This document shows, piece after piece, positions 24,490 to 34,344 of a stretch of 64,000 bases of DNA (positions are counted from its first letter, which is position 1; each line of letters opens with the position of its first letter). The notes beneath the pieces were generated by a model, which saw only the letters and a list, made by a program, of their open reading frames with translations, was not told where the DNA came from and searched no databases. The translations under genes were made by a program, and so were the position numbers. This stretch comes from Rhizopus arrhizus. Lineage: Eukaryota; Mucoromycota; Mucoromycetes; Mucorales; Rhizopodaceae. Location of the stretch: positions 372,001-436,000 of the forward strand of contig JAKZZE010000008.1 in NCBI GenBank assembly GCA_024220505.1. The letters are read 5' to 3'.

Positions 24490-25455
24490 ATGAATGTCCA
24501 CATACTTGGAACAGGGGCTATTGGTTGTCATATTGCAAGTGTATTAAAACGGAATAATCACAATGTAACGCTTTTGTTGCGTTCAAAATCTCACTTGGAG
24601 GATTTTAGAAACAGAGGCAACACAATCACTTATCGCTGGCAAGGAAAAACAGAATATATCTCTGGTTTTGAAGCAAATGTTGTAAAAGAGCAGACGAATC
24701 CAATCACATCACTTGTTTTAGCTACCAAAGCACCGCATACACTAAATGCATTTTCTTCAGTTGCTCCCTATTTGTCAACCTCCTCTACTGTTTTACTTTT
24801 ACAGAACGGGATGGGTTCTGCGGATGAACTTATCAAAAGCCATTGGTCCAAAACGAAATCGTCTTCGGTTCTTGTTGGTGTCAATCGCCATGCAATCGAG
24901 AGATTGGCTCCTTATGACATATGCCATCATTCAGGTTATCTAACTGATGAAAGTTTAGTGATTGGACAACACCCTGCAGCATCAGCCACATCCAATAACA
25001 AATTAGCTGAGGTCATTGCTGGGATTCCGGAGTTTCGGGCAAAATATTTGCCCTGGGAACAAGTGTATATGAGGATGTTAAAAAAGCTTTTTATTAATGC
25101 AAGTATCAACTCAGTGGCAACTGTTCTGGGCAGTCGAAATAAATGCGTATTAAATCCTTATGGAGAAGCTTTGTTGAGAGCTATTTGTGAAGAAACATAT
25201 GAAGTATTCAAAGATGATTTGCCAGGCGAAGATTTCAAATCGATCATGAAAATGGTGAGCGATATTGCTATAGAAGCTAGAGAAAACACATGCTCTACTT
25301 TACAAGATATTCAAAATGGTAGACTTACAGAAGTTGATTATATTAACGGATATATCTGTAAAGTTGGAAAGGAAAGAAATATTAATACAACAACAAATCA
25401 AAATATGGTGAACCTTATCCATGCAAAAGAAATCCTTTGTGGGTTAGATAAATAA
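24490..25455 (+). CDS. 2-dehydropantoate 2-reductase (ApbA/PanE family)
   Basis: This family reduces ketopantoate to pantoate with NADPH, a step in pantothenate and CoA synthesis. The protein is 321 aa with no intron, close to the usual length. The Rossmann motif is at the very start (ILGTGAIGCHIA, GxGxxG). It is followed by LVLATKAPHTLNAF and LLLQNGMGS, the usual NADPH-site blocks. The C-terminal domain has the catalytic lysine region KKLFINASINS and the conserved glutamate in EVDYINGYICKVGKE. The family also includes enzymes acting on other 2-oxo acids and some of unknown substrate, so the exact substrate is inferred. Confidence 0.9.
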   Translation: MNVHILGTGAIGCHIASVLKRNNHNVTLLLRSKSHLEDFRNRGNTITYRWQGKTEYISGFEANVVKEQTNPITSLVLATKAPHTLNAFSSVAPYLSTSSTVLLLQNGMGSADELIKSHWSKTKSSSVLVGVNRHAIERLAPYDICHHSGYLTDESLVIGQHPAASATSNNKLAEVIAGIPEFRAKYLPWEQVYMRMLKKLFINASINSVATVLGSRNKCVLNPYGEALLRAICEETYEVFKDDLPGEDFKSIMKMVSDIAIEARENTCSTLQDIQNGRLTEVDYINGYICKVGKERNINTTTNQNMVNLIHAKEILCGLDK

Positions 25456-25691
25456 ATAAAAAAAAGTCTTCTGCGTTATAGGAATACATTTCTATAACTA
25501 ATAGGATAGAATATACAAATATCTTAAAGATCATGCTTGCATACGAAAATGAACCCATATGGCAAGCTGTAGGGTATGTGGTTACAGTGAGATGGGCATT
25601 GTTGAGCCCAACTAATTTATTGACAAATTTGTGTAATTCAGCAAGACTTTTTTCCCTCTCTTCTTCTTTGGTCATAATTTGACTTTTAAAC

Positions 25692-26744
25692 ATGTCTCCA
25701 GAAATTGATAATAATGATGAACTCTACCAACTTTTAATGGGAAACGACCCTTCTGCAGACGAGAACTATATCAAGAAAACCCACGACTATCTCAATCGAC
25801 TTACAAGTTTATCTTTGTCAGAACTATTACGCGAATCAGTCCAACTGAAAGAAAAACAAGAAAAAGCTAAACAAGATTCTCAAAAGCTTGCATTTAGCAA
25901 TTATCCATCCTTTTTGGATTCTCAAACTTGTGCTGAACAACTCTCTCATTCACTTGATGACACTAATAACGAGCTTGATCGATTTTCAACATGTATTGAC
26001 GAGCTACAAGCAGCCTGTGATACTTTTACACGGGATGCAAAGGAGATTAAAGAGGAACAAAGTAAAATCACATGCGTGTTAGAAAACGAAGATGTGCTAA
26101 CAGAACTACTCGAGATTCCTCAGCTTATGGAAACCTGTGTCTGGAACGGCTACTACTCAGAAGTCATGGATTTGGCTTCGCACGTACGACTATTATCAGT
26201 CAGATACCCACTTTCTGTCATCACCAGTATTCAGCAACAGGTTCAGGCATGTTTTGATCTTATGTTGATCCAACTTATTTCTCATTTACGTAAGCCGATT
26301 CGATTAGCAGCCGCAATGAATTCTGTTGGGTTTCTTCGTCGCATGGATGTGTTTGAATCAGAAGACGAGTTACGAATGGTCTTTTTAAGGTGTAGACACG
26401 ATTTCTTGCAACAAAAATTAGCTCGTATTAAGCGGGATATGTCAGAAGATACAAAACAGAGAAGCCGAGATGCTGTGGAATATTTAAAGAAATTTATTGA
26501 TATAATACGAGAACAAATGCTTGAAATCGGAACGCAATACATTTGGATATTTCCTCATGAGCAAGGACCGATTTTATCAGATTATATGGTGCATCTTGTC
26601 GGCATTATTAGAACAACATTAAATACATATCTTCCAGTCATTGAAGATGAATCTTCAAAAAACTCATTACTAACACAGTTTGAATATTGTGGAATATCGT
26701 TAGGGCGTATTGGACTTGATTTTAGACATTTGTTTACTGAATAA
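25692..26744 (+). CDS. COG8: COG complex subunit 8, N-terminal half only
   Basis: COG8 is part of lobe B of the conserved oligomeric Golgi tether, which recycles Golgi enzymes by retrograde traffic. The protein is 350 aa with no intron. It matches the N-terminal half of COG8: DYLNRLTSLSLSELLRES, the helical pair with KLAFSNYPSFLDS, then NGYYSEVMDLASHVRLL, LRKPIRLAAAMNSVGFLRRM and FLRCRHDFL, ending GRIGLDFRHLFTE. Human and yeast COG8 are near 600 aa and continue about 250 residues beyond this LGRxGxDFR block. The following sequence is AT-rich, and I find no further exon before the minus-strand gene. The truncation could be real or the locus could be decaying. Confidence 0.87.
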   Translation: MSPEIDNNDELYQLLMGNDPSADENYIKKTHDYLNRLTSLSLSELLRESVQLKEKQEKAKQDSQKLAFSNYPSFLDSQTCAEQLSHSLDDTNNELDRFSTCIDELQAACDTFTRDAKEIKEEQSKITCVLENEDVLTELLEIPQLMETCVWNGYYSEVMDLASHVRLLSVRYPLSVITSIQQQVQACFDLMLIQLISHLRKPIRLAAAMNSVGFLRRMDVFESEDELRMVFLRCRHDFLQQKLARIKRDMSEDTKQRSRDAVEYLKKFIDIIREQMLEIGTQYIWIFPHEQGPILSDYMVHLVGIIRTTLNTYLPVIEDESSKNSLLTQFEYCGISLGRIGLDFRHLFTE

Positions 26745-26859
26745 TGTACTACATAAGAAACTGAACTTGAAAACAATAAAGTATCGGTAAACTCTGTTAC
26801 TATACCAATTATGTTTATTAGTAGTTTATTTAACATGATATACATAATAGAATACTAAT

Positions 26860-26979
26860 CTAAAACTCATCGCTTAAACTAGCTGTGGTATTTGGAAACA
26901 AGTAACCATACTTGTCTTCATAAAAGCATTTCGGCTGTAAGTCCAAATGTCCCTTATCAGCAAAACCCATAAACAACAT
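26860..26979 (-). CDS. possible 39-aa small frame or orphan terminal exon
   Basis: On the minus strand, just downstream of the CMP kinase stop, a short frame reads MLFMGFADKGHLDLQPK and then a Tyr/Asp-rich part with YEDKYGYLFPN before ending LSDEF. Its composition is much more protein-like than the AT-rich surroundings. It may be a small gene of its own or a last exon belonging to an alternative transcript of the kinase. I could not place a convincing intron to join it, and no family is recognised. Confidence 0.3.
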   Translation of the reverse strand: MLFMGFADKGHLDLQPKCFYEDKYGYLFPNTTASLSDEF

Positions 26980-27029
26980 ATCTCAGTTCAAATACACTTT
27001 GCTTTATTTACTTTTTTTTTTGTATCATA

Positions 27030-27878
27030 TCAAATTCTTTCATATACCCAGTTTTCTATTTTTCCTACTTGCATCTCTATTGATAAATTACTAGTATCCA
27101 ATACAACGGCATCATCTGCCTTTTTCAATGGTGAAATGGTTCGCGTAAGGTCTGCTAAATCGCGTGCATCCAAATCCTTTTTTACATCCTCCAAAGTTTC
27201 CTTCAACAAGTCACCTTGTCTACTCTTCAACTCATCAAAGCGACGCTGGGCTCTCACCCAGACATCTGCTTCGATAAATACCTTAAGTTCTGCATCTGGA
27301 AGGATCACAGTACCTATATCCCTTCCATCCATCACGATGCCCTGCACCCGTTTACCATGCCATTCGAACCCTTCAGAAATCGATCCTGGTGCTTGGCCTC
27401 TTGATATAGCACGCTGGTATTGTGCTAAATGAGCACGTACCATAGGATTCGTTGCCACCAAGTTTATATTTCTTGTGATGTTGGATGTACGAATAAGATT
27501 GCTTACATCGCGACCATCCAATTCTACCTGTCCTATTGAGGGAAATCGAATATGCGAATTTTTAGCAATTTCTGCTACTTGATTCTGATTGTTTGGATCG
27601 CTTGGGTTGATGTTGTTCTCCTGACATTTCAAGGTTATCTATGTTTTTTTTTATATCTTATAAAGACTACGCGTATAATAAGGCTAAAATATATGAAACC
27701 TTACAGCTCGAAACATGGCTCCAGAATCAATATAAGTAAACCCTAGTTTGCTTGCTAAAAGCTTTGCTGTAGTACCTGTAATCAACACAAGTTAATAACA
27801 ACAACAGAAATCTTTCTTCTATATACTTTTGCCAGATGCTGCCGGTCCATCGATGGCAATTCTAAATAATTGAGACAT
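27030..27878 (-). CDS. bacterial-type (d)CMP kinase
   Basis: The enzyme phosphorylates CMP or dCMP with ATP. Exons, in transcript order, are 27878-27827, 27775-27705 and 27638-27030, giving 243 aa. The P-loop IAIDGPAASGKST is split by the first intron. It is followed by YIDSGAMFRA, which matches the bacterial Cmk 'YLDTGAMYRA' block, then QVELDGRDVSNLIRT, GIVMDGRDIGTVILPDAELKVF and the lid arginines RAQRRFDEL. This is the bacterial Cmk architecture, not the UMP/CMP kinase (Ura6 type) that fungi use in the cytosol. A mitochondrial or horizontally acquired origin is possible; the short N-terminus shows no clear leader. Two spliceosomal introns argue against bacterial contamination. Confidence 0.9.
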
Positions 27879-27945
27879 TTCTATTAAAAAAAGTTATGAC
27901 AGGCCTGTCCGTTTGTTTTACATCTGGGCTTGAATTTACCAAAAG

Positions 27946-28162
27946 GGTTTACTCGCGTATTTCAATAAGCTACAGTGCTTCTAGAACGTGGAGTCGCACC
28001 AGATAGGAACTGATATCGCACTGGTCCAAGAGTGAACGTTGCGGACTCTAGTAATGAATATTGCCACGCTGGCAAGCCAGATCACGTATTTCCAAGGTGA
28101 ATCGCCGCACAAGCCTTTGGCGTCTTTTAGGCTATAAAAAGTGCACCAAAGTCCTTGACTTC

Positions 28163-28208
<46 letters not shown>

Positions 28209-28337
28209 CCTTGTATATACCAAACTAAATCAGAACCTTTATCATAATGAGCATTGAATATCTGTACAAAGATAGAAAGGGAACTGTTGTCAATGAGTAT
28301 GGAAGACCCGAGCCTATGTATTATATTGTTGAGAAGG
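27946..28337 (+). repeat. left arm of a long inverted repeat
   Basis: This arm is the reverse complement of 29227-29614 with only about three base changes outside a homopolymer. It starts GGTTTACTCGCG and ends in the TATTGTTGAG of a coding start. It holds a T run of 44 (about 28165-28208; 40 in the partner). It then copies the leader and the first 30 codons of the transposase frame, beginning ATGAGCATTGAATATC at about 28247. The arm therefore duplicates both terminal and coding sequence of the mobile element in opposite orientation. Confidence 0.93.
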
Positions 28338-28654
28338 TTTGACGCTTGTGTTGGCCAGTAGATGATGAAGAATTTTGGAAAACGAGACGCGTCTCATCCA
28401 CCATTGTATATACTCATTGATTGGTGTCATCAAAGATCAACATCGTTTTTGTGTCCTGTGATATGAGTGATAGGTGATAGGTACTACTTTTTTTAGTAAT
28501 AATAAATATATCAACTGTGGTAGTATCAGCAGCGAAAATAATTGTACTGGTGATGAAAATGTAAGCTATCCTTATCAACGGATCAATGTGCTTTCGAGAG
28601 AAAGAAGAGAGATTATATGTAATTAGAATATGCAATGAAAAGAGAGAGTTTTTT

Positions 28655-29317
28655 TTAGAGTTCTTGTTTGACATGACATTTTTTCAAGCATTTGTAAGAA
28701 TGCCAGACAAAGCCTTTAAAGGTGCTCAGCTTTAAGTCATTAGAAGCCCTGTTGATTCTCGTCATCAGTGACTCCTTTTCCAGGAACCTGTTGCATTTTA
28801 TTTCACTTTTAACAACTGATCAGAATTATTCAATTGGATTTAAATTAAGAGAATATTACGGCAAGTAAATACAGCGATAGCCCTCGAGATATACTATACT
28901 TGGCTATATTCTCAAGAATATGACTAAGTGCATTATCCATGACTATGTAATAATTCTTTATATATGGATATTGATCTATTCAATTACCTTGCTGCTGCTG
29001 CAGAGGCGCTCAGACACCTCTCAAAAACTAATTTGAAGCATCTCACTATATCATGATCCGTCTATAGCATATAATTACGCTTGATCGATGCTTCCCCTCA
29101 CAACAACGTCAGTATCGACCTTTGAATTGTCTCCTGTCTGCATGGTATCAGTTTCATTAACTTTTTGTTGCAGCAGTGTAGACAAGCACTGGGTGTAGGA
29201 GCTCAATTTTTCAAGACAATACTGCTCCTCCTCAACAATATAATACATAGGCTCGGGTCTTCCATACTCATCGACAACAGTTCCCTTTCTATCTTTGTAC
29301 AGATATTCAATGCTCAT
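28655..29317 (-). pseudogene. decayed Tc1/IS630-type DDE transposase
   Basis: On the minus strand a frame starts MSIEYLYKDRKGTVVDEYG and runs for 80 codons. It is then shifted into a helix-turn-helix-like piece (DHDIVRCFKLVFERCLSAS), interrupted by stop codons. After a gap comes the catalytic half: YYIVMDNALSH with the second Asp, then YLP-YS-LNLNPIE with the Glu, and the conserved tail NRFLEKESLMTRINRAS ... TFKGFVWHSYKCL. At least five in-frame stops and a frame change make it non-functional. The order HTH, D, then NPIE is that of the Tc1/mariner-IS630 superfamily. Its 5' end lies in the right arm of the inverted repeat. Confidence 0.88.
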
Positions 29318-29355
29318 TATGATAAAGGTTCTGATTTAGTTTGGTATATACAAGG

Positions 29356-29397
<42 letters not shown>

Positions 29398-29614
29398 GAA
29401 GTCAAGGACTTTGGTGCACTTTTTATAGCCTAAAAGACGCCAAAGGCTTGTGCGGCGATTCACCTTGGAAATACGTGATCTGGCTTGCCAGCGTGGCAAT
29501 ATTCATTACTAGAGTCCGCAACGTTCACTCTTGGACCAGTGCGATATCAGTTCCTATCTGGTGCGGCTCCACGTTCTAGAAGCACTGTAGCTTATTGAAA
29601 TACGCGAGTAAACC
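29227..29614 (-). repeat. right arm of the long inverted repeat
   Basis: This is the partner of 27946-28337. Read on the minus strand it begins at the outer GGTTTACTCGCG end (29614). It contains the 40-base homopolymer (29356-29395 on the plus strand) and the leader, and then the start of the transposase frame at 29317. The two arms lose identity after the shared TATTGTTGAG at the inner edge. Arm length is about 390 bp, and the loop between them is about 890 bp. Its outer edge is about 380 bp upstream of the CCT8 start codon. Confidence 0.93.
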
Positions 29615-29994
29615 GAGTTATAACTATAACACGTGAGCTGTACCAGTCTACATACAATTCAGCCTTTTGCCTAACGAAAGAACGTGCAAAGTTTAAACGT
29701 CCGCTACGAATTGATCATAAAGTAAAATAAAGTACGAGAGTGGACTGATAGTCATGTAACAAATGTATTTTCTGGAGCTTAGCTCTATCATCGTTTACTA
29801 TAGAATTGCAACCTTTGCTTCTCTAAGTTTTGACTTGAGAAAACATAAGGAAGTTGTGACTTTATTTTTAATTGACGTATGGATTTAGGGGGCTCCGCTT
29901 CAGACAATATTTCTGTCAAAAAGGAAAGATTCTCCTGCACGAATAAATTTTTTTTTTCTTGAACAATCTATTTTATACCGCATTATAGATCAAG

Positions 29995-31817
29995 ATGGCA
30001 TTGCGTGTACCCAAAGGAACTCTTCCCCAATTATTCAAAGATGGATATAAAGTAAGAAAAAAGCTTTACTTTACTAGAGTCCTTATCAATTTTGTTCATC
30101 TTAGTTTCAACAAGGTGTAGAAGAAGCTGTTCTTCGCAACATTGAAGCAACTCATGAGCTTTCCGAAGTGGTCAGAACTTCTATGGGCCCTAATGGTAAC
30201 TTTTGAGCTTTTCAATATGAGTTTAGTTTTGTACTAAATACGTTTTGCTTTAGGTCGCAACAAGATGATCATCAACCATCTTGAAAAACTTTTTGTTACA
30301 AACGATGCTGCCACCATCATCCGTGAACTTGATGTTGTTCATCCTGCAGCTAAACTTCTAGTCATGGCTTCTCAACAACAAGAAAGCGAAGTAGGAGATA
30401 ACACTAACTTAGTCATTGTTTTTGCTGGTGAACTTTTAACAAAAGCTGCCGATCTTTTAAGACTTGGTCTTCATCCTTCTGAAGTAATTCAAGGTTATGA
30501 ATTAGCTAGAGAACGCGCTTTATCCATTATTGAAGGTAATATACAGTGATATGCTCTTAATGATACATAAGGGCTCAAAAACTTTTTTATTTAGAATTAT
30601 CTGTCAACAAAGTTGAATCACTTACTAGCCGTGATGAACTTTTGAAGGTTGTAAATGCCAGTATTTCCTCAAAGCAATATGGCTACGAAGGATTTTTGGG
30701 AGATTTAGTTACAGAGGCTGCCTTAAACATTATGCCAAAGAATCCCAAAGATTTCAATGTCGATAATGTTCGAGTTGTAAAAGTGATGGGTTCTAGCATT
30801 CATGAATCTCGCGTTGTTCGTGGTATGGTATTTGGTCGTGAACCTGAGGGAATTGTACAAAATGTGAAAAACGCCAAGGTTGCTGTATTTACTTGTCCCT
30901 TGGATATTTCACAAACAGAAACAAAAGGCACTGTCTTGATTCACAATGCGCAAGAAATGTTGAGCTTTAGTAAAGATGAAGAAAAACAAGTTGAAGGAAT
31001 TTTCAAAGAACTTGCAGAGGCTGGTGTTAAGGTTGTTGTCACTGGTAACGGTATTGGTGAACTCGCTCTTCATTACTTGAATAGATACAACATTATGGCC
31101 GTCAAGGTTCTTTCCAAATTCGACTTGCGACGTCTCTGCCGTGTGATCGGCGCCACTGCGCTAGCTCGTTTGGGAACACCAATGGCTGAAGAAATGGGTG
31201 AATGTGATATAGTTGAGACTGTCGAAATCGGTTCTGACCGTGTTACTGTCTTCCGTCAAGAAGAATCAGACAAATCCCGCACAACCACCATTGTCATTCG
31301 TGGTGCCACACAAAACCATATGGATGATATTGAGCGTGCCATTGATGATGGTGTCAATGTCATCAAGGCTGCTACCAAGAATCCTCTTTTGTTACCTGGT
31401 GCTGGTGCTGTTGAAATGGAACTCAACAAACGTCTTCAACAAGTGGCTGCTAAAACACCTGGATTAAACCAACACGCTATCAAGAGATTTGCTGAATCCT
31501 TAGAGGTGATTCCTCGTACCTTGTGTGAAAATGCTGGTATGGACGCTACTGCAGTTCTTTCTCGTTTATATGCTGCCCATTACCAAGAAGGAGATGTAGG
31601 TTTAAGTGTTGGTGTTGATGTCGAAAATGAAAATGATGGTACATTGGATGCATCTAAAGCAAATATCTACGACTGCCTTGCTACAAAGTACAATGCTATC
31701 AAGCTAGCAGCTGATACAGCAATAACTATCCTTCGCGTTGATCAAATTATCATGTCTAAACCAGCTGGTGGACCAAAGCCTCCTAAGAAAGAGGGTCATT
31801 GGGACGCAGATGATTAA
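29995..31817 (+). CDS. CCT8: CCT8, theta subunit of the TRiC/CCT chaperonin
   Basis: This is one of eight subunits of the cytosolic chaperonin that folds actin and tubulin. Exons are 29995-30051, 30105-30195, 30254-30535 and 30595-31817, giving 550 aa, the normal length. The theta class is shown by the start ALRVPKGTLPQLFKDGY and by KVAVFTCPLDISQTETKGT, as in yeast Cct8. Group II chaperonin ATP-site motifs are present: TSMGPNGRNKM, TNDAATIIREL and GDNTNLV (GDGTN in most subunits). The C-terminus is the Gly/Pro-rich AGGPKPPKKEGHWDADD. The promoter region is what remains between the inverted repeat and the start codon, about 380 bp. Confidence 0.98.
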
Positions 31818-32371
31818 TTGAATACTTGACTGTAATTTTAATAAAAAAGGATGCTTATTTCTTAAAAAATAACACAACATGTACTGTGAAGTTTTGGTAG
31901 ATAATTCTCTAGCATTAGGAAAATTCAGTACTGGTTTTTCACTTTAATTTTGCGGATTGAAATTTTTTTTTGCGGATGGCAGTGTTTATTTTGCACATTA
32001 TATTACCGATTTTATCCGCACAACATCTCTTCGACAAACTAAAGTAATTATTCCTCATATTTTGTTGAAAAAAAAAAGATATTAATTATGAGCATTGAAC
32101 AAACTATTTTTTTATCATTATCTTGTTTTTCGAACACTTTGAACAGTTACACGACTTGATCCGGTTATTTCTACTGTTTTTGGTATAGAGTACACATTTT
32201 TTAAGTAGTTGATGATGCAATTACGGAGATTTCCACTGACGGATTGCATATTTGTTGTTCGTACGCTTTTATATAGCTGTCAGTACTTATGAGTGTAAGA
32301 AAAATGACGAAAAAAGAAAGAAAAAGGTACTTTAAATATTGGACAACAAAAAAAACCCCTTTCTTGTGGGC
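31818..32371. other. intergenic, 3' flank of CCT8
   Basis: This AT-rich stretch has no gene. Two direct copies of a TTTTGCGGAT core lie near 31950-31980, with an opposed TATCCGCA near 32015-32022, a small mixed repeat of unknown meaning. The T run at about 32370-32380 can be read as the poly(A) tail of the minus-strand LINE relic that follows. Confidence 0.4.
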
Positions 32372-34312
32372 TTTTTTTTTGTAAATAAATAGTTTATTTT
32401 TATTTATAAAATATGATAGGAATCACACATCTGAGAGCGGTGTGAACCAAAAGGAACAGAGTGTAAACGATTGAACATGCTAGCCAAGGTCAAGTCTGCC
32501 CCTTTTGAGAGTGGCAAACTGCGACATAGCACGGGTGACCAGCTGTTTATCAATAAAAGGAAAATCGTCAATAGTAAACCTTGAGATATTTGCAGATAAT
32601 AAAGTGAGAAAATGAAAAGAAGATAGTACTTGAAAACTAGTGAATGAGTCTCTATGTAACCTCTTTATTAGATTTCAAGACGAGAGAGAGAACTCATTTA
32701 ATCAAACTGTGCCTTTATATAGGAAATGGGATTATTCAAGGATCGAAGTGAGTTTAAGGTCAATTTTAGTATTGAGCTTGAGCAATATAAATATTGTATA
32801 TGGTTAATATTGTAAATGAGTCTTAGAGAATATGCAATAAGTAATATTATGTATTCGGTACTTGTTATTTCTTATATAAGATTTAAGTAATCTCATACTA
32901 ATAATAAGTATTTACTGAGGTAAATACGACAAATCTCCAGTGGACACGCCAGATAACGGAAAGCACACAGCAGCTGAGAGTCCAGAGACCAGTATTGTCA
33001 ACAAAAAGGAACTGCTGAAAAGACCAGAGGATTGAACATACATCGTCTTGAATGAAAGTGAGATGTGGACTAAAGAAATTGAAAACATCTATCCATATTC
33101 TCCATTTCTTAGGATAGCGCACGAAGAGGTGTTGTAAGTCTTCAGTGTTGGCAGAGCAAACTTTACATTGTGAAGAGGTCAAACCGTTGTCAAATCTTGA
33201 AAGAAGTGATTGGCTATAGAGTTTACGGTGGAATAGACGATACCATAAAGACCGGCTTTCAAGCGAAACAGGCAGTTTCCAAAAAAAGTGACCATTTGGA
33301 AGTTGGTGTTGGTGACATTGCCGATGATGGTGGAGATCGCTGTATTAGAAACAACCGAAATGGTTTAGGTTTGTAATTGGTCCATTGGGGCTGCGAACAG
33401 AAGGCATCGTTGAATGCTGAATCATCTACTTCACCCAATGGTTGATTTTGATTCAATATATGAGGCCAGATAAGCTGATTTAGCTTGATAATACGATTAT
33501 GAGTATCTCAGCTTAACTTGGAAACCAGACGAGGGAAGGAATACTGGTCAGATGACAATAAAGGACGTATACATCCAAAGTGGCGATCATACGTAAAAAA
33601 TTGAGAAACCTTGAGTTTTTTTGTGTCGTGATCGAGTGATCCAATAATCAGCAGGGATCATAGCGAATGTAGCAGACAGGGGCAAGCGGAGGAGTACACT
33701 TTGCCTGTTGTGTATCTGCATATCCAAAAGAATCAACCGTCTCATATATGTTCTGTATAAAGTTATTAGCGTGGACAGCAGGACATAAACGCAAAAGAGG
33801 GAAAAAGAGAGCCAGTCTTGTTCCAATATTTCCTGAATGGAAACGACGTATATGGTCTAGCAATATAGGTTGACTACAAGACTGAAGGAGATTGTCTTCC
33901 AGAAGTTGACGAAGCCAGCGTATCTGCAACTTCTGTCGTTGAATTTGTGGATCCAAAAGACCTAACCCACCTAACTTTGGATCTAAACGCAACTGCGTGT
34001 ACTCGACCTTAGGTTTGCAGTTGTGGCAGACAAACTGATAAATCACAGAATTGAGCTGTCGAAAGAAGGTAGCTGGTAAATGAACCATCCAGAGAACATA
34101 CCACAATTTAGAAAGTATTGATGCATTCACTATGGTAACACGTCCTTTGATAGAAAGCCTACGTTGAGAGTAGATATTACCTTGATATTTCACTGTCTGC
34201 AATAAATGCTGTTCTAGATAACGACGTTAATGAAAAAACTGAATCAGGGGAAATCCAAGGTATCGAAAAACCAATAACTGCTTTTTATCTTAAACCTGAA
34301 CCACATGCGGAC
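32372..34312 (-). mobile_element. 5'-truncated, decayed LINE (non-LTR retrotransposon)
   Basis: Read on the minus strand, the relic begins near 34312 with FRYLGFPLIQ. It passes into the best-kept frame (34202-33648) with SQRRLSIKGRVTIVN and ILSKLWYVLWM, which is the post-catalytic part of a LINE reverse transcriptase. Further down come weak pieces and a Cys-containing segment (QCKVCSANTEDLQHLFV), like the zinc-binding region after LINE reverse transcriptases. The final HWRF piece resumes after an LTR insertion. Many stops and frame changes make it inactive. The likely poly(A) tail is the homopolymer at about 32372-32380. The catalytic core (YxDD) is missing through 5' truncation. Confidence 0.8.
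32582..32931 (+). mobile_element. solo LTR, copy 1, inserted in the LINE relic
   Basis: This 350-bp unit begins TGAGATATTTG and ends TACGACA (TG...CA ends). It is flanked by near-matching 5-bp duplications (aacct before, aatct after). Two more copies lie at 50628-50961 and, inverted, at 52088-52439. The LINE reading frame continues on its other side, so this LTR arrived after the LINE. No internal retrotransposon genes accompany it. Confidence 0.85.
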
Positions 34313-34344
34313 TTTTTTTTTTCTTTTCTTTCAATAGGTTAATC

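Noticed and set aside
28414..28674. 86-codon minus frame in the loop of the inverted repeat
   Set aside because: Its start overlaps the transposase tail in another frame and the rest is hydrophobic AT-rich sequence with no recognisable motif.
29165..29428. 87-codon plus frame ending in a polylysine run
   Set aside because: It is the shadow of the transposase start on the other strand plus the poly(A) tract.
31940..32380. A MITE built on the TTTTGCGGAT copies
   Set aside because: Copies are few, unevenly spaced and lack terminal inverted repeats or target duplications.
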